DNA of 64,000 nucleotides from JAZPYZ01 sp045544455 (GTDB lineage Bacteria; Bacillota; Clostridia; Oscillospirales; Acutalibacteraceae). The notes under the pieces were generated by a model, which worked only from the letters and a program-made list of their open reading frames with translations, searched no databases and was not told the origin of the DNA. This document shows positions 17,513 to 27,544 of the stretch, in pieces (within the stretch, counting starts at the first letter, position 1; each line of letters begins with the position of its first letter). Where the stretch lies: NCBI GenBank assembly GCA_045544455.1, contig JAZPYZ010000010.1, forward strand, positions 62,001 to 126,000. The letters run 5' to 3'. The position numbers and the translations under genes are program-made.

Positions 17513-18481
17513 ATGGTGAAACCCGTCGTTGATGTGATCGTTCCGGTATATAATGGGGAACCTTTTGTGAAGACCATTATCGATACGTTTGAGGGGCAGA
17601 CCTTTAAAGACTTCAAGGTGATTTTTGTCGACGATGGGTCGACCGATAACAGTTTAGCCGCTTTGCAAGAGGCGTTGACACAGGCTAGTTTTCCGTATGC
17701 GGTTGTGCATCAGGAAAACGGGGGTGCTTCCAAAGCAAGAAACACGGGTATTCAAAAAGCTGACGCTCAATGGATCACATTTGTGGATTGCGACGATAAG
17801 TTGGATGCTCGTTTTTTAGAGTATTTATATCGCAGTGTTACCGAACATAACACGGTTTTAGGATATTGCGGTTTTCAAGGTGTGCCGTTTCAAGAACAAG
17901 ACAAGATCGTTCCTGTCGGCGAATATGATGGTGAAGTCATTTCCGCCGAGGAATGCATGAAACGGTTTTATACCAAATGGATCAGCCCGTGCTGTTTAAT
18001 GTTTAACCGAGAATGGTTTTTGTCAAACGATTTGTTCTTTGATGAACAATGTACGTATTGCGAAGATATCCCGTTTATCACCACGTTGATAGCGGCAGCC
18101 GATACCGTTTCCGCACTGCATAACGACACGTATTTCTATTTACTTCGAGAAGGCTCGTCTATACGCAGTCCGAAGATGGAAAAATATCAAAACGGCATAG
18201 AGGCGTTTTGGCGCATGGCTGACCGTGTTGAGAAACAAGATTCCGCTGCCGCAACCGTCTTTCGGCGTGTGGGTAAAGCGAGGTACATGTTGGCCACCTT
18301 GCGCAAAGGGGCCGTGCAGTTGCCGTTCGAGAAATTCAAACGGCTCACCTCGTTGATAGAAACAGAGACGTTTAAAGAACAAATAAGAAACCTTTCTTCT
18401 TCTCATAAAGTAGCCGGGTATCTTTATTTGGTCTCGAAAACACTGTTTTATTACGGTATGCGTTCTTTGTTTAAGGATTAA
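17513..18481 (+). CDS. Family 2 glycosyltransferase
   Basis: A 322-residue GT-A enzyme. VDVIVPVYNGEPF at the N-terminus, IFVDDGSTDNS and the metal-binding FVDCDDKLD are the GT2 hallmarks. MVKPVVDV at 17513 with AGAGGG just upstream is the start; an in-frame extension to 17441 carries no GT motif. It follows the CgeB-like gene in the polysaccharide operon. Confidence 0.88.
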   Translation: MVKPVVDVIVPVYNGEPFVKTIIDTFEGQTFKDFKVIFVDDGSTDNSLAALQEALTQASFPYAVVHQENGGASKARNTGIQKADAQWITFVDCDDKLDARFLEYLYRSVTEHNTVLGYCGFQGVPFQEQDKIVPVGEYDGEVISAEECMKRFYTKWISPCCLMFNREWFLSNDLFFDEQCTYCEDIPFITTLIAAADTVSALHNDTYFYLLREGSSIRSPKMEKYQNGIEAFWRMADRVEKQDSAAATVFRRVGKARYMLATLRKGAVQLPFEKFKRLTSLIETETFKEQIRNLSSSHKVAGYLYLVSKTLFYYGMRSLFKD

Positions 18482-18501
18482 GTTGAAAGGGGTTGTGGAG
18501 G

Positions 18502-19434
18502 ATGACGGTAGGCGTTGCCATGGCGCTCTATAACGGGGCGAAATTCATCCGAACGCAATTGGATTCTATCCGAACTCAAACACTCGTGCCGGATCGAGTG
18601 GTTATGTGTGACGACGGTTCGCGAGACGGAACGGTCGAAATCGTACAGGCATATATACAAGAATTTAATCTGCAGGATACGTGGAAACTGGTCATCAACG
18701 AACAAAATCTCGGATATGCGAGAAATTTTTATAAAGCGATGCAGCTTTGTGATACGGATTTGATCTTTTTGTGTGATCAGGATGACGTGTGGTGCGAGGA
18801 TAAGATCGAACGCATGACGGCGGTCATGGATGATCACGCAGAGATTTTGTTGTTGGCCAGCAAATTCGGCATGATAGATGCACAAGGAAACGTTATGCAC
18901 GGATTGCTTGAGAAACGCGCGAAACAAACCGGCGGTATCCAAGAAGTAACGCATCTAGATTTGTTGAGGGTGTATTATTGGCCCGGCATGATCATGTGTG
19001 TACGCGGTGCGTTTTTCAAAAACATCGTGGATTTGATAAAAGATCATGCGGTTGCTCACGATCGAGTATTGGCTCATTTTGCTGCCGAACAAAGAGGGTT
19101 TTACGACTACGATTATATCGGCGCTTATCACAGACGCCACGATAACAACGCGGCGCACGAAGAGCACCGAATCTTTAAACTGTTGGATCTGCCACGTAAA
19201 TTGCGCGATATGCGTGTTTATAGCGACATGCTGGAAGGCTTGTTGGAGATTTCGTTACCTTTTTCGCCGGAACATGTGGCTTTGATTCGCGAAAGATTAA
19301 CGCTGTCTCAGTTACGAGAAGAGGCAGTGCGTAACAAAGATCTGAAACAGTTGCGCAACATATATAAAAACAAGACATTGTTGCGCACGGTTTCCTATAT
19401 TTGCGATATCTGGTTAATTTGTTTTGGCAAATAA
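18502..19434 (+). CDS. Family 2 glycosyltransferase, rhamnosyltransferase-like
   Basis: A 310-residue GT2 enzyme beginning MTVGVAMALYNGAKFI. The FLCDQDDVW form of the DxD motif is typical of bacterial rhamnosyltransferases, in keeping with the dTDP-rhamnose genes downstream. The ATG at 18502 is chosen over the GTG at 18493 because a GAAAGGGG site lies ahead of it. There are no membrane segments. Confidence 0.88.
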   Translation: MTVGVAMALYNGAKFIRTQLDSIRTQTLVPDRVVMCDDGSRDGTVEIVQAYIQEFNLQDTWKLVINEQNLGYARNFYKAMQLCDTDLIFLCDQDDVWCEDKIERMTAVMDDHAEILLLASKFGMIDAQGNVMHGLLEKRAKQTGGIQEVTHLDLLRVYYWPGMIMCVRGAFFKNIVDLIKDHAVAHDRVLAHFAAEQRGFYDYDYIGAYHRRHDNNAAHEEHRIFKLLDLPRKLRDMRVYSDMLEGLLEISLPFSPEHVALIRERLTLSQLREEAVRNKDLKQLRNIYKNKTLLRTVSYICDIWLICFGK

Positions 19435-19450
19435 TGTGTGAGGTGACACA

Positions 19451-20977
19451 ATGGAACTCAGTGTAAAGAATAACACTTTAAAGAATAGAATACTGGTTAG
19501 TGTTATCAGCGTGTTGGTTTTAGTGATCGGCATGACCACCGCATGGGTAAACCAATTTCTCTCCGGCGCGATACTCGTGGCGGGGGCCGTTGGCGTGTAT
19601 TTTTTTACGGTTCACAAAACGAGCGATAAAAACTACTTGGATTTTGTGGCTACCTTTAGTGCCGTGTGGATTGCGACCATTGGATTGGCGCAACTTAGAT
19701 TGTTGGATTATCAAAAGATTTGGGAAATCCGAACCTGGATCAACTTGATTTTATCCACGGTTTGTTTCCAAATCGGCATACCGTTTGGTCACAAGGTGGG
19801 ACAGAAAATTTTAGATTTAATCGGTTCCAAAACAGAAATTGACGTTGGAAGGATCCGGTTTCAGTTTAAAAAACAACGGTTGTTTTGGATATGCCTGGTT
19901 TCGACAGCTATAGCCGTAGCGCTGTTTGTCTGGAATATTCTGATTAAGGGATATGTTCCGTTTTTCTCCACCATGTTTAATGCATATGCCTATTTTTACA
20001 CCAGACGAATGGTGTTTGTCACAGCGGCCTGCGCCGTTTCACCGATAGCCTATTGGTGTATCAAAAAAGGTGAATTGGCCGGTTGGCAAAAAGCATGCAT
20101 GTATGCATGTATTGCGATCAACACCTTCATCATTCCGATTCTGCAGGTTAACAGGGGTGTTTTTGTGGTGGCGGCCCTTATGTTGACGGCTCCGGTTTTC
20201 TTCTTAAACGGCAAGAAATTTCTGGTTCTGCTAATGTGTTTGGTTGTGACGTTTGGGTTTTATGAGGTTGGTTCGGTGGCGAGAAACTATACCAACGAAT
20301 ATCTAAACAGCGTGTTTGAACCGACGCAATTTGATCCTATCGACGATCCTAAACCGGATCAAGATAAAGATGAAGACGACGATCATGACAGTTCCAAACC
20401 GAACAAAGGTACTACGAAACCCAGTACAAGCACCACCAAACCCCAGGCTAATAACTCTCAACCGAACGATAACAGTGGAAACGGTGGCGTAGGGTTTAAA
20501 CTTCCGGCTAAACTATCCTTCTTGTACGGATATTTCACGGTCAGTCATGATAACTTTAACGAAGCGGTTGCGAATGCTTCGCGATATTCCTATGGTGTTA
20601 GACAATTAGCACCCTTCAACGTCATTCTCCGAAGCGGAACCATAGATGCCGCGCTCAGTAACACCGAATACTATACGGTCAAACCGGATTTAAATACGTC
20701 TAATTTAATCAGTAGTGCTTACTATGATTTGCGAGAATTGGGCGTATCTGTATTTGTGCTTTTGTGGGGCCTTATTTTGGGCGCTATCGAAATGATGTAC
20801 TTAAAACATAAAGGCGTTTTCGCGTTGGCTGCTATGGGGAATTGCTTAACACCGGTTGTGTTTTGCTTCTTTTCGCCGTGGTTCGAAAACTTTACGTTAT
20901 GGCTGTTTTGGGGCACCATATTGTTATTTATGTTTTTTGCGTGTGTTCATATATTGCCAAAAACAAAAAAATGTTAG
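19451..20977 (+). CDS. Polysaccharide polymerase (Wzy-like) with a low-complexity loop
   Basis: A 508-residue integral membrane protein with about ten to twelve hydrophobic segments, the size and place expected of a Wzy-type repeat-unit polymerase. Residues about 290-350 form an insert rich in Asp, Lys, Pro, Thr, Ser and Asn (KPDQDKDEDDDHD, then TTKPSTSTTKPQ), most likely in a large extracellular loop. There is no sequence motif that proves the polymerase reaction, so the assignment rests on topology and context. Confidence 0.75.
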   Translation: MELSVKNNTLKNRILVSVISVLVLVIGMTTAWVNQFLSGAILVAGAVGVYFFTVHKTSDKNYLDFVATFSAVWIATIGLAQLRLLDYQKIWEIRTWINLILSTVCFQIGIPFGHKVGQKILDLIGSKTEIDVGRIRFQFKKQRLFWICLVSTAIAVALFVWNILIKGYVPFFSTMFNAYAYFYTRRMVFVTAACAVSPIAYWCIKKGELAGWQKACMYACIAINTFIIPILQVNRGVFVVAALMLTAPVFFLNGKKFLVLLMCLVVTFGFYEVGSVARNYTNEYLNSVFEPTQFDPIDDPKPDQDKDEDDDHDSSKPNKGTTKPSTSTTKPQANNSQPNDNSGNGGVGFKLPAKLSFLYGYFTVSHDNFNEAVANASRYSYGVRQLAPFNVILRSGTIDAALSNTEYYTVKPDLNTSNLISSAYYDLRELGVSVFVLLWGLILGAIEMMYLKHKGVFALAAMGNCLTPVVFCFFSPWFENFTLWLFWGTILLFMFFACVHILPKTKKC

Positions 20978-20990
20978 GGGTTAAACGTGT

Positions 20991-21887
20991 ATGAAAGGTA
21001 TCATTCTTGCAGGCGGATCGGGCACCAGACTGTATCCGCTGACAAAAGTCACATCGAAACAACTTCTTCCGATCTATGACAAACCGATGATTTACTATCC
21101 GTTATCGGTGTTGATGAACGCCGGTATTCGCGATATTTTGATCATCTCCACACCGCAAGATACGCCTCGTTTCCAAGATCTGTTGGGTGACGGCCATCAA
21201 TTTGGGGTTAATCTTTCTTATGCGGTGCAACCCTCTCCCGATGGCCTGGCGCAAGCGTTTATCATCGGCGCCGATTTCATTGGCGACGATACCGTTGCCA
21301 TGGTGTTAGGGGACAATATCTTCTCCGGCCACGGCTTGAAAAAGCGCTTGAAAGCTGCCGTTGAAAATGCGGAAAACGGCAAAGGGGCGACGGTGTTTGG
21401 CTACTACGTCGACGATCCGGAACGTTTTGGCATTGTCGAATTTGACAAAGAAGGTCGAGCGATCTCGATCGAAGAGAAACCGGCTAAACCGAAGAGCAAC
21501 TATTGCGTAACCGGTTTATATTTCTACGATAATCGTGTCGTGGACTATGCGAAAAACCTCAAACCTTCGGCTAGAGGCGAATTGGAAATTACCGACCTGA
21601 ACCGTATCTACTTGGAACAGGGCGACCTGAACGTGGAATTGCTCGGTCAAGGATTTACGTGGCTCGATACCGGCACACACGAAAGCTTGGTGGAAGCGAC
21701 AAATTTCGTTATGACGGTGGAAACCCATCAACATCGTAAAATTGCTTGTCTGGAAGAGATTGCGTATCTCAACGGGTGGATCACCCGTGAGGACGTTCTC
21801 AAGGTTTATGAGGAACTGAAGAAGAATCAATACGGACAGTACTTAAAAGATGTGCTCGATGGCAAATATATTGATGCTTTACGTTGA
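20991..21887 (+). CDS. rfbA: Glucose-1-phosphate thymidylyltransferase RfbA
   Basis: A 298-residue nucleotidyltransferase that makes dTDP-glucose. GIILAGGSGTRLYPLT is the nucleotide loop, followed by KQLLPIYDKPMIYYPLS, LGDNIFSGHG and TWLDTGTHESL. It opens the rfbABDC block for dTDP-L-rhamnose and starts 13 bp after the polymerase gene. Confidence 0.96.
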   Translation: MKGIILAGGSGTRLYPLTKVTSKQLLPIYDKPMIYYPLSVLMNAGIRDILIISTPQDTPRFQDLLGDGHQFGVNLSYAVQPSPDGLAQAFIIGADFIGDDTVAMVLGDNIFSGHGLKKRLKAAVENAENGKGATVFGYYVDDPERFGIVEFDKEGRAISIEEKPAKPKSNYCVTGLYFYDNRVVDYAKNLKPSARGELEITDLNRIYLEQGDLNVELLGQGFTWLDTGTHESLVEATNFVMTVETHQHRKIACLEEIAYLNGWITREDVLKVYEELKKNQYGQYLKDVLDGKYIDALR

Positions 21888-21906
21888 TTGTTGAGGAGAG
21901 GTTATT

Positions 21907-22926
21907 ATGACTATTATTGTTACCGGCGGCGCCGGCTTTATCGGTTCGAACTTTGTGTTCCATATGCTGGACAAATATCCCGATTATCGCATCATTTGTT
22001 TGGACAAACTAACCTATGCAGGCAATTTGTCCACCTTGGCTCCGGTGATGGATAATCCGCAATTCCGTTTTGTGAAAGCGGATATCTGTGACCGCGAAGC
22101 GGTTTACAATCTGTTTGAAGAAGAAAAACCCGATATCGTGGTTAACTTTGCGGCGGAAAGCCACGTCGATCGTTCGATCGAAGATCCCGGCATTTTCCTG
22201 CAAACCAACATCATGGGTACCGCTGTTTTGATGGACGCTTGCCGTAAATACGGGATCACGCGTTATCATCAGGTGTCCACCGACGAAGTGTACGGCGATC
22301 TGCCGTTGGATCGTCCGGACTTGTTCTTTACTGAAGAAACGCCGATCCATACCTCTTCGCCGTATTCGAGCTCGAAAGCCGGTGCAGACCTGTTGGTGTT
22401 GGCGTACCATCGCACCTTTGGTCTGCCGGTGACCATCAGCCGTTGCTCGAACAACTACGGCCCGTATCATTTCCCGGAAAAATTGATCCCGCTTATGATC
22501 GCTAACGCGCTCAACGATAAGCCGCTTCCGGTTTACGGGGAAGGCTTGAACGTGCGTGACTGGTTGTACGTGGAAGATCACTGCAAAGCGATCGATCTGA
22601 TTATCCATAAAGGCCGTGTGGGCGAGGTTTACAACATCGGCGGCCACAACGAAATGAAGAACATTGATATCGTTAAGATCATTTGTAAGGCGCTCGGTAA
22701 ACCCGAAAGCCTGATCACCTATGTCACCGACCGTAAAGGTCATGACATGCGGTATGCGATCGACCCGACCAAGATCCACAACGAACTCGGTTGGTTGCCG
22801 GAAACCATGTTTGCCGAAGGCATCCAAAAAACCATTCAATGGTATCTTGACAACAAAGAATGGTGGGAAACCATCATTTCCGGTGAATATCAAAACTACT
22901 ACGACAAGATGTACGGTAATCGATAA
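21907..22926 (+). CDS. rfbB: dTDP-glucose 4,6-dehydratase RfbB
   Basis: A 339-residue short-chain dehydrogenase-type enzyme. TGGAGFIGSNFV is the NAD-binding loop, STDEVYGDL holds the catalytic Thr/Asp/Glu, and YSSSKAGADLLV the Tyr-x3-Lys pair. It converts dTDP-glucose to the 4-keto-6-deoxy sugar. GGAGAGG precedes the ATG, and the stop overlaps rfbD by one base. Confidence 0.96.
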   Translation: MTIIVTGGAGFIGSNFVFHMLDKYPDYRIICLDKLTYAGNLSTLAPVMDNPQFRFVKADICDREAVYNLFEEEKPDIVVNFAAESHVDRSIEDPGIFLQTNIMGTAVLMDACRKYGITRYHQVSTDEVYGDLPLDRPDLFFTEETPIHTSSPYSSSKAGADLLVLAYHRTFGLPVTISRCSNNYGPYHFPEKLIPLMIANALNDKPLPVYGEGLNVRDWLYVEDHCKAIDLIIHKGRVGEVYNIGGHNEMKNIDIVKIICKALGKPESLITYVTDRKGHDMRYAIDPTKIHNELGWLPETMFAEGIQKTIQWYLDNKEWWETIISGEYQNYYDKMYGNR

Positions 22927-23810
22927 TGAAAGTATTGGTAACAGGTGTCGGCGGCCAGTTAGGCTTTGACGTCATGAACGAACTGACCGCGCGCGGATAT
23001 GAAGCAGTAGGCAGTGACATTCTCGATTCTTGCGATTTCGAGACGTATATAAAACTCGATATCACCGACGCTCAGGCGGTGCGCCAAACCTTGTTAGCGG
23101 TTAAACCGGACGCGGTGGTGCATTGTGCGGCCTGGACGGCAGTGGATGCGGCAGAGGATGAGGAGAATCAAGATAAGGTGCGCGCCATCAATGCCGGCGG
23201 TACTGAAAATATCGCCAAGGTTTGTAAAGAGTTAGACTGTAAAATGGTCTACATTTCGACCGATTATGTGTTTGATGGCCAGGGCGTAACGCCGTGGGAT
23301 CCCGATTGTAAGGATTACGCGCCGTTAAGCGTTTACGGTAAAACCAAACTCGAAGGAGAACTGGCGGTAAGCGGTATGTTGGATAAATACTTTATCGTTC
23401 GTATCGCCTGGGTGTTTGGTTTGAACGGAAAGAACTTTATCAAAACCATGCTGAACGTCGGCGCCAAGTATGATACGGTGCGTGTGGTGTGCGATCAAAT
23501 CGGTACCCCCACGTATACGTTAGACCTGTCGCGCTTGTTGGTAGACATGATCGAAACCGAACAATACGGGTATTACCATGCGACCAACGAAGGTGGTTTT
23601 ATCAGTTGGTATGATTTCACCTGCGAAATTTTCCGTCAAGCCGGGTATACCACAAACGTCGTGCCGGTGACCACGGCGGAATACGGCCTTTCCAAAGCGG
23701 CCCGACCGTTCAATAGCCGGTTGGACAAGTCTAAACTGGTCCAAAATGGCTTTACGCCGTTACCAACGTGGCAAGACGCCCTTTCCCGTTATTTAAAGGA
23801 GATTAAGTGA
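22926..23810 (+). CDS. rfbD: dTDP-4-dehydrorhamnose reductase RfbD
   Basis: A 294-residue NADPH-dependent reductase, last step of dTDP-L-rhamnose synthesis. VTGVGGQLGFDV is the cofactor loop, YISTDYVFDG and YGKTKLEGE give the Thr and Tyr-x3-Lys catalytic residues. The start overlaps rfbB as TAATG. The reductase precedes the epimerase here. Confidence 0.95.
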   Translation: MKVLVTGVGGQLGFDVMNELTARGYEAVGSDILDSCDFETYIKLDITDAQAVRQTLLAVKPDAVVHCAAWTAVDAAEDEENQDKVRAINAGGTENIAKVCKELDCKMVYISTDYVFDGQGVTPWDPDCKDYAPLSVYGKTKLEGELAVSGMLDKYFIVRIAWVFGLNGKNFIKTMLNVGAKYDTVRVVCDQIGTPTYTLDLSRLLVDMIETEQYGYYHATNEGGFISWYDFTCEIFRQAGYTTNVVPVTTAEYGLSKAARPFNSRLDKSKLVQNGFTPLPTWQDALSRYLKEIK

Positions 23811-23811
23811 T

Positions 23812-24414
23812 ATGGGACAAATTCAGGTTACCAAATGCCCGATCGAGGGGTTGTATATCATCGAACCGGCCGTCCATGGCGATGCCAGAGGCTATTTTAT
23901 GGAAACGTATAGCCAACGCGACATGGCCGAGGCGGGACTGAATATGGTGTTTGTGCAGGACAATCAAAGCATGTCGGTAAAAGGCGTGCTGCGCGGCCTG
24001 CATTTCCAAAAAGAGTTTCCGCAGGGCAAGTTGGTGCGTGTCATCAAAGGCCGCGTGTTTGACGTCGCGGTCGATCTTCGGAAAGACAGTGCCACCTATG
24101 GTAAGTGGTATGGTGTCGAACTCACCGAAGACAATAAAAAACAGTTCTATATTTCCGAAGGATTTGCTCACGGTTTTTTGGTGTTGAGCGAAACGGCGGA
24201 ATTTTGCTATAAGGTGACCGATTTCTATCATCCCGGTGACGAAGGTGGTCTGGCATGGAACGATCCCGAAATCGGGATCGAATGGCCCGAACTGAAAGGG
24301 GAGTATAACGGTACTGCCAGCAGTGACGGGTACACGCTTTCGGACGGCACACCCTTAAATTTGAGCGACAAAGATCAAAAATGGGTGGGGCTGCAAGGCA
24401 CGTTTCAATTTTAA
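23812..24414 (+). CDS. rfbC: dTDP-4-dehydrorhamnose 3,5-epimerase RfbC
   Basis: A 200-residue cupin-fold epimerase. HGDARGYFMETYSQRDM, VLRGLHFQKE with the catalytic His, and GFAHGFLVLSE with the Tyr/His region are the family signatures. The gene begins one base after the rfbD stop. With rfbABD it completes synthesis of dTDP-L-rhamnose for the operon's transferases. Confidence 0.95.
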   Translation: MGQIQVTKCPIEGLYIIEPAVHGDARGYFMETYSQRDMAEAGLNMVFVQDNQSMSVKGVLRGLHFQKEFPQGKLVRVIKGRVFDVAVDLRKDSATYGKWYGVELTEDNKKQFYISEGFAHGFLVLSETAEFCYKVTDFYHPGDEGGLAWNDPEIGIEWPELKGEYNGTASSDGYTLSDGTPLNLSDKDQKWVGLQGTFQF

Positions 24415-24432
24415 GTCCAGAAAGGATGTTGC

Positions 24433-25416
24433 ATGGTGTCGGAGCCCTTGATTAGTGTAATTGTGCCCGTGTATAATGCGGAACAATACTTGGAACGATG
24501 TGTCAACAGCATACTGGATCAAACGTATAAAAATCTGGAGATATTTTTAGTGGATGACGGTTCCCCGGATCGTAGCGGCGACATGTGCGACGAATTCGCC
24601 CAAAAGGATAATCGCATTAAGGTGATTCATAAAGAAAATGGGGGACAATCCACGGCGCGTAACGCGGCGTTAGACGTGATGACAGGGGCGTATGTCGGGT
24701 TTGTGGATTCCGACGACTGGATAGAACCGGACATGTTCGAACGCTTGATGCTGCTTGTACAAGAGCATGATGCGCAGATAGCGGTTTGCGGTGTGCAATG
24801 CGATTGGAACGATGGTAAAACCATCTATTGCAACGCCGACTATCCGCGTTGCCAAGACATTGAGCATTGGACCAAAATCGATGCGCTGAGAGAACTGGCT
24901 CTAAACACCAAAATCCTCAATGCGCCTTGGAACAAGCTGTTCGAAAGCCGCATTTTTGACGGGCTTCGCATGCGCGTCGGTTGGGTGTTTGAAGATTTTG
25001 AAATTATGCCGAAATGCGTAGAACGGGCCGATCGTATCGTTTACGATCCTGCTCCGTTGTACCATTATATTATGACGGAAGAAAGTACCATTCGCGGCAC
25101 GTTCAAAGAAAGACGGTTTATGGAAGCGGACGTCAGCCGTGAAATTGTTCAACGGTATCAGCAGAATTATCCCGAACTTATCGGCTATGTGGTAGCGCGT
25201 CATGTCGAAATTTGTTTGATTTTGATTCACGCATCGGCCGCGGCAAAGGAATTTACCGATCGCAGAAGACAGTTGATTCGTGAGATACGAGGCATAAAAC
25301 CGTCGGTGTTTTTCAACTTTCTGAGCAACAAAAACAAGGTAAAATACGGCGTGTTTAAAATCAGCGTTACGTTATATACGTGGCTTATGTCGTTGTATGA
25401 TCGATATAAAGGCTAA
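24433..25416 (+). CDS. Family 2 glycosyltransferase
   Basis: A 327-residue GT2 enzyme with LISVIVPVYNAEQYLERC, FLVDDGSPDRSG and GFVDSDDWIE. The C-terminal third is helical without clear membrane spans. It follows rfbC by 18 bp with AAGGATG as ribosome site and belongs to the polysaccharide operon. Linkage specificity is unknown. Confidence 0.88.
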   Translation: MVSEPLISVIVPVYNAEQYLERCVNSILDQTYKNLEIFLVDDGSPDRSGDMCDEFAQKDNRIKVIHKENGGQSTARNAALDVMTGAYVGFVDSDDWIEPDMFERLMLLVQEHDAQIAVCGVQCDWNDGKTIYCNADYPRCQDIEHWTKIDALRELALNTKILNAPWNKLFESRIFDGLRMRVGWVFEDFEIMPKCVERADRIVYDPAPLYHYIMTEESTIRGTFKERRFMEADVSREIVQRYQQNYPELIGYVVARHVEICLILIHASAAAKEFTDRRRQLIREIRGIKPSVFFNFLSNKNKVKYGVFKISVTLYTWLMSLYDRYKG

Positions 25417-25441
25417 TGGATAAGCCCAAAGAGGTGGCAGT

Positions 25442-26470
25442 GTGAGATTCAGTATTATCGTACCTGTGTACAATGTGGAAAACTACATAACACAATGTTT
25501 GGATTCCATTGTGAATCAAACGTTTGGCGATTTTGAGGTGGTTGTGGTAGATGACCAAACACCCGATAACAGTATGCAGATCGTTCAAACGTTTGCAGAT
25601 CGGTATCCGGATAAGTTTCAGGTTATCCATCAGCAAAACAAAGGCTTGGGCGGCGCTCGCAATACCGGCGTGGCCGCTGCCAAGGGCGAATATCTGATCT
25701 TTATAGATAGTGACGACTATATCAAAATCGATATGTTGCAAATCCTTGATGCGCATATTCGCCGATCCCCGTGTGATATTCTCGAGTTTAATTATTTGGA
25801 AGTATCACCTTCGGGGCGTGTGTTACGGCGCCAAAGTTTGTGCGACGAGGTTTCGGTTTATACTCAGGTGGAGGACAAAGCAAAATTGATGCTCGGTCCT
25901 CCCATTGCATGTAACAAGGTGTTTCGCCGTGAGTTTTTTATCGGTAGCGGCGTTTTGTTCCCGGAAAAGACACGGTATGAAGATGCCGTCACCCGTATTT
26001 TAACGGCTAAGGCGGAAAGTGTCGTGTGTTGCACCGAGCACCTGTATCATTACGTGCAGCGCGAAGGATCCATCATGAATAGCGAAATATCGCCGCGCGT
26101 GTTGGATATTGCCAAGGTTGTGGATCTGGTGTACGACGCTTTCGTGCGAGATGATCTGTTAACCGGTTATGGAAATGCATTAGAAGCTTCCATGATAATG
26201 TCTTTGATGCGTATTATTGACGATGTCTATCGGCAAAGTCCGAACCATCCGTTGCAACAGCAATTGGTGGCGTATACGGTGGGGAAATTCCCGGCTTATA
26301 CGGAAAACGTATATCTTACCTCCGATGCCAAGAAGAAGCTCGGTTGTCTGGAGAGGGGCGATGTGGCCGGCTATAAGCAGTGCTGCCGCATTATGAAAAT
26401 GAAAAGTGCGATTTTGCAGGTTTATCTGTTCCGTTGGCTAAACAAACTGCGCAAAAGCATTTGTAAATGA
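25442..26470 (+). CDS. Family 2 glycosyltransferase, first of a tandem pair
   Basis: A 342-residue GT2 enzyme with FSIIVPVYNVENYI, VVDDQTPDNSM and IFIDSDDYIK. It begins with GTG 25442 after AGAGGTGGC. It and the next gene have the same length and align end to end (shared GGARNTGV, CNKVFRREF/WNKVFRREF, GSIMNS), so they come from a tandem duplication and may add similar sugars at successive positions. Confidence 0.88.
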   Translation: MRFSIIVPVYNVENYITQCLDSIVNQTFGDFEVVVVDDQTPDNSMQIVQTFADRYPDKFQVIHQQNKGLGGARNTGVAAAKGEYLIFIDSDDYIKIDMLQILDAHIRRSPCDILEFNYLEVSPSGRVLRRQSLCDEVSVYTQVEDKAKLMLGPPIACNKVFRREFFIGSGVLFPEKTRYEDAVTRILTAKAESVVCCTEHLYHYVQREGSIMNSEISPRVLDIAKVVDLVYDAFVRDDLLTGYGNALEASMIMSLMRIIDDVYRQSPNHPLQQQLVAYTVGKFPAYTENVYLTSDAKKKLGCLERGDVAGYKQCCRIMKMKSAILQVYLFRWLNKLRKSICK

Positions 26471-26489
26471 TGGATGACATGGTGATGAT

Positions 26490-27518
26490 ATGAGATTCAG
26501 TGTAATTGTACCGGTCTATAACGTTGAAGATTATATACAAAAATGTTTGGAGTCGATCCTTCGTCAAGAGTTTGATGATTATGAGATCATTGTGGTAGAC
26601 GACGAGACACCGGATAACAGTATGGCCATTGTTGAGAACATGGCACAGGCGTATCCCGGTAAGATTAAGATCGTTCATCAGACCAACAAAGGATTAGGTG
26701 GTGCGCGTAACACCGGTGTTCAGGCGGCTATGGGCGAATATCTGATCTTTGTAGATAGCGATGACTATATAGCGGACGGCACGTTGAAATTGGCCGATGC
26801 GCGCCTGAATGAAACGCCGGTCGACATGTTGATGTTCAATTTCTTAGAGGTGTTGCCGTCGGGTGAAGTGCTTGCCAAACCGACCTTCTTCCCGCAAGAT
26901 ACCGTTTGCGAGACCACTGCCCAAAAAGCACAATTGTTGTTGGCGCCGCCCTGCGCCTGGAACAAGGTGTTTCGCCGCGAGTTTTATGTGAATAGCGGTG
27001 TTTCGTTCCCGGAAAAGATGTGGTATGAGGATGCGGTTACGCGGATTTTGACCGCCAAAGCGGATAAGGTTTTGTTGTGCAAAGAGCATCTGTATTACTA
27101 TGTGCAACGGCAAGGTTCGATTATGAATAGCAAGGTATCACCGCGTGTGTTGGATATTATCACAGTAACCGATTTGGTATACCGTGCGTTTGAAATCGAC
27201 GGTCTTATCGACGTGTATAGAGATGCGATCGAGGCAGCGTTGACACATTCGATGTTTACCATTGCCGAAAACGTGTATCGCCAGTCTCCCGGCGATGCGT
27301 TGCAAAACCAGATTATGACGTATATCGCGGAGAAGTTTCCGTCATATCTTGAAAATGCCTATTTGTCCAAGAGTTTAAAACGGGAAATTCATTGTCTGGT
27401 CAAAGAAAACTATATACAATACAAATGGTACAAAGGTATAGATAAGGCCAAAATCATGGCTTATCAAAACCCGGTTTTGCGTGGCATCAATACATTGCGC
27501 AAGAAAATAGGGTTATAA
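26490..27518 (+). CDS. Family 2 glycosyltransferase, second of a tandem pair
   Basis: A 342-residue paralogue of the preceding gene, with FSVIVPVYNVEDYI, VVDDETPDNSM and IFVDSDDYIA. By eye more than half of the residues are identical to the neighbour, with most changes in the C-terminal acceptor-binding half, as expected if acceptor specificity has diverged. It lies 19 bp downstream in the same operon. Confidence 0.88.
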   Translation: MRFSVIVPVYNVEDYIQKCLESILRQEFDDYEIIVVDDETPDNSMAIVENMAQAYPGKIKIVHQTNKGLGGARNTGVQAAMGEYLIFVDSDDYIADGTLKLADARLNETPVDMLMFNFLEVLPSGEVLAKPTFFPQDTVCETTAQKAQLLLAPPCAWNKVFRREFYVNSGVSFPEKMWYEDAVTRILTAKADKVLLCKEHLYYYVQRQGSIMNSKVSPRVLDIITVTDLVYRAFEIDGLIDVYRDAIEAALTHSMFTIAENVYRQSPGDALQNQIMTYIAEKFPSYLENAYLSKSLKREIHCLVKENYIQYKWYKGIDKAKIMAYQNPVLRGINTLRKKIGL

Positions 27519-27544
27519 GTATCGTTGTGTAGGTGGAGGGACAT

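Noticed and set aside
22009..22893. 294-codon minus-strand frame over rfbB
   Set aside because: It mirrors the rfbB codon structure and contains no domain.
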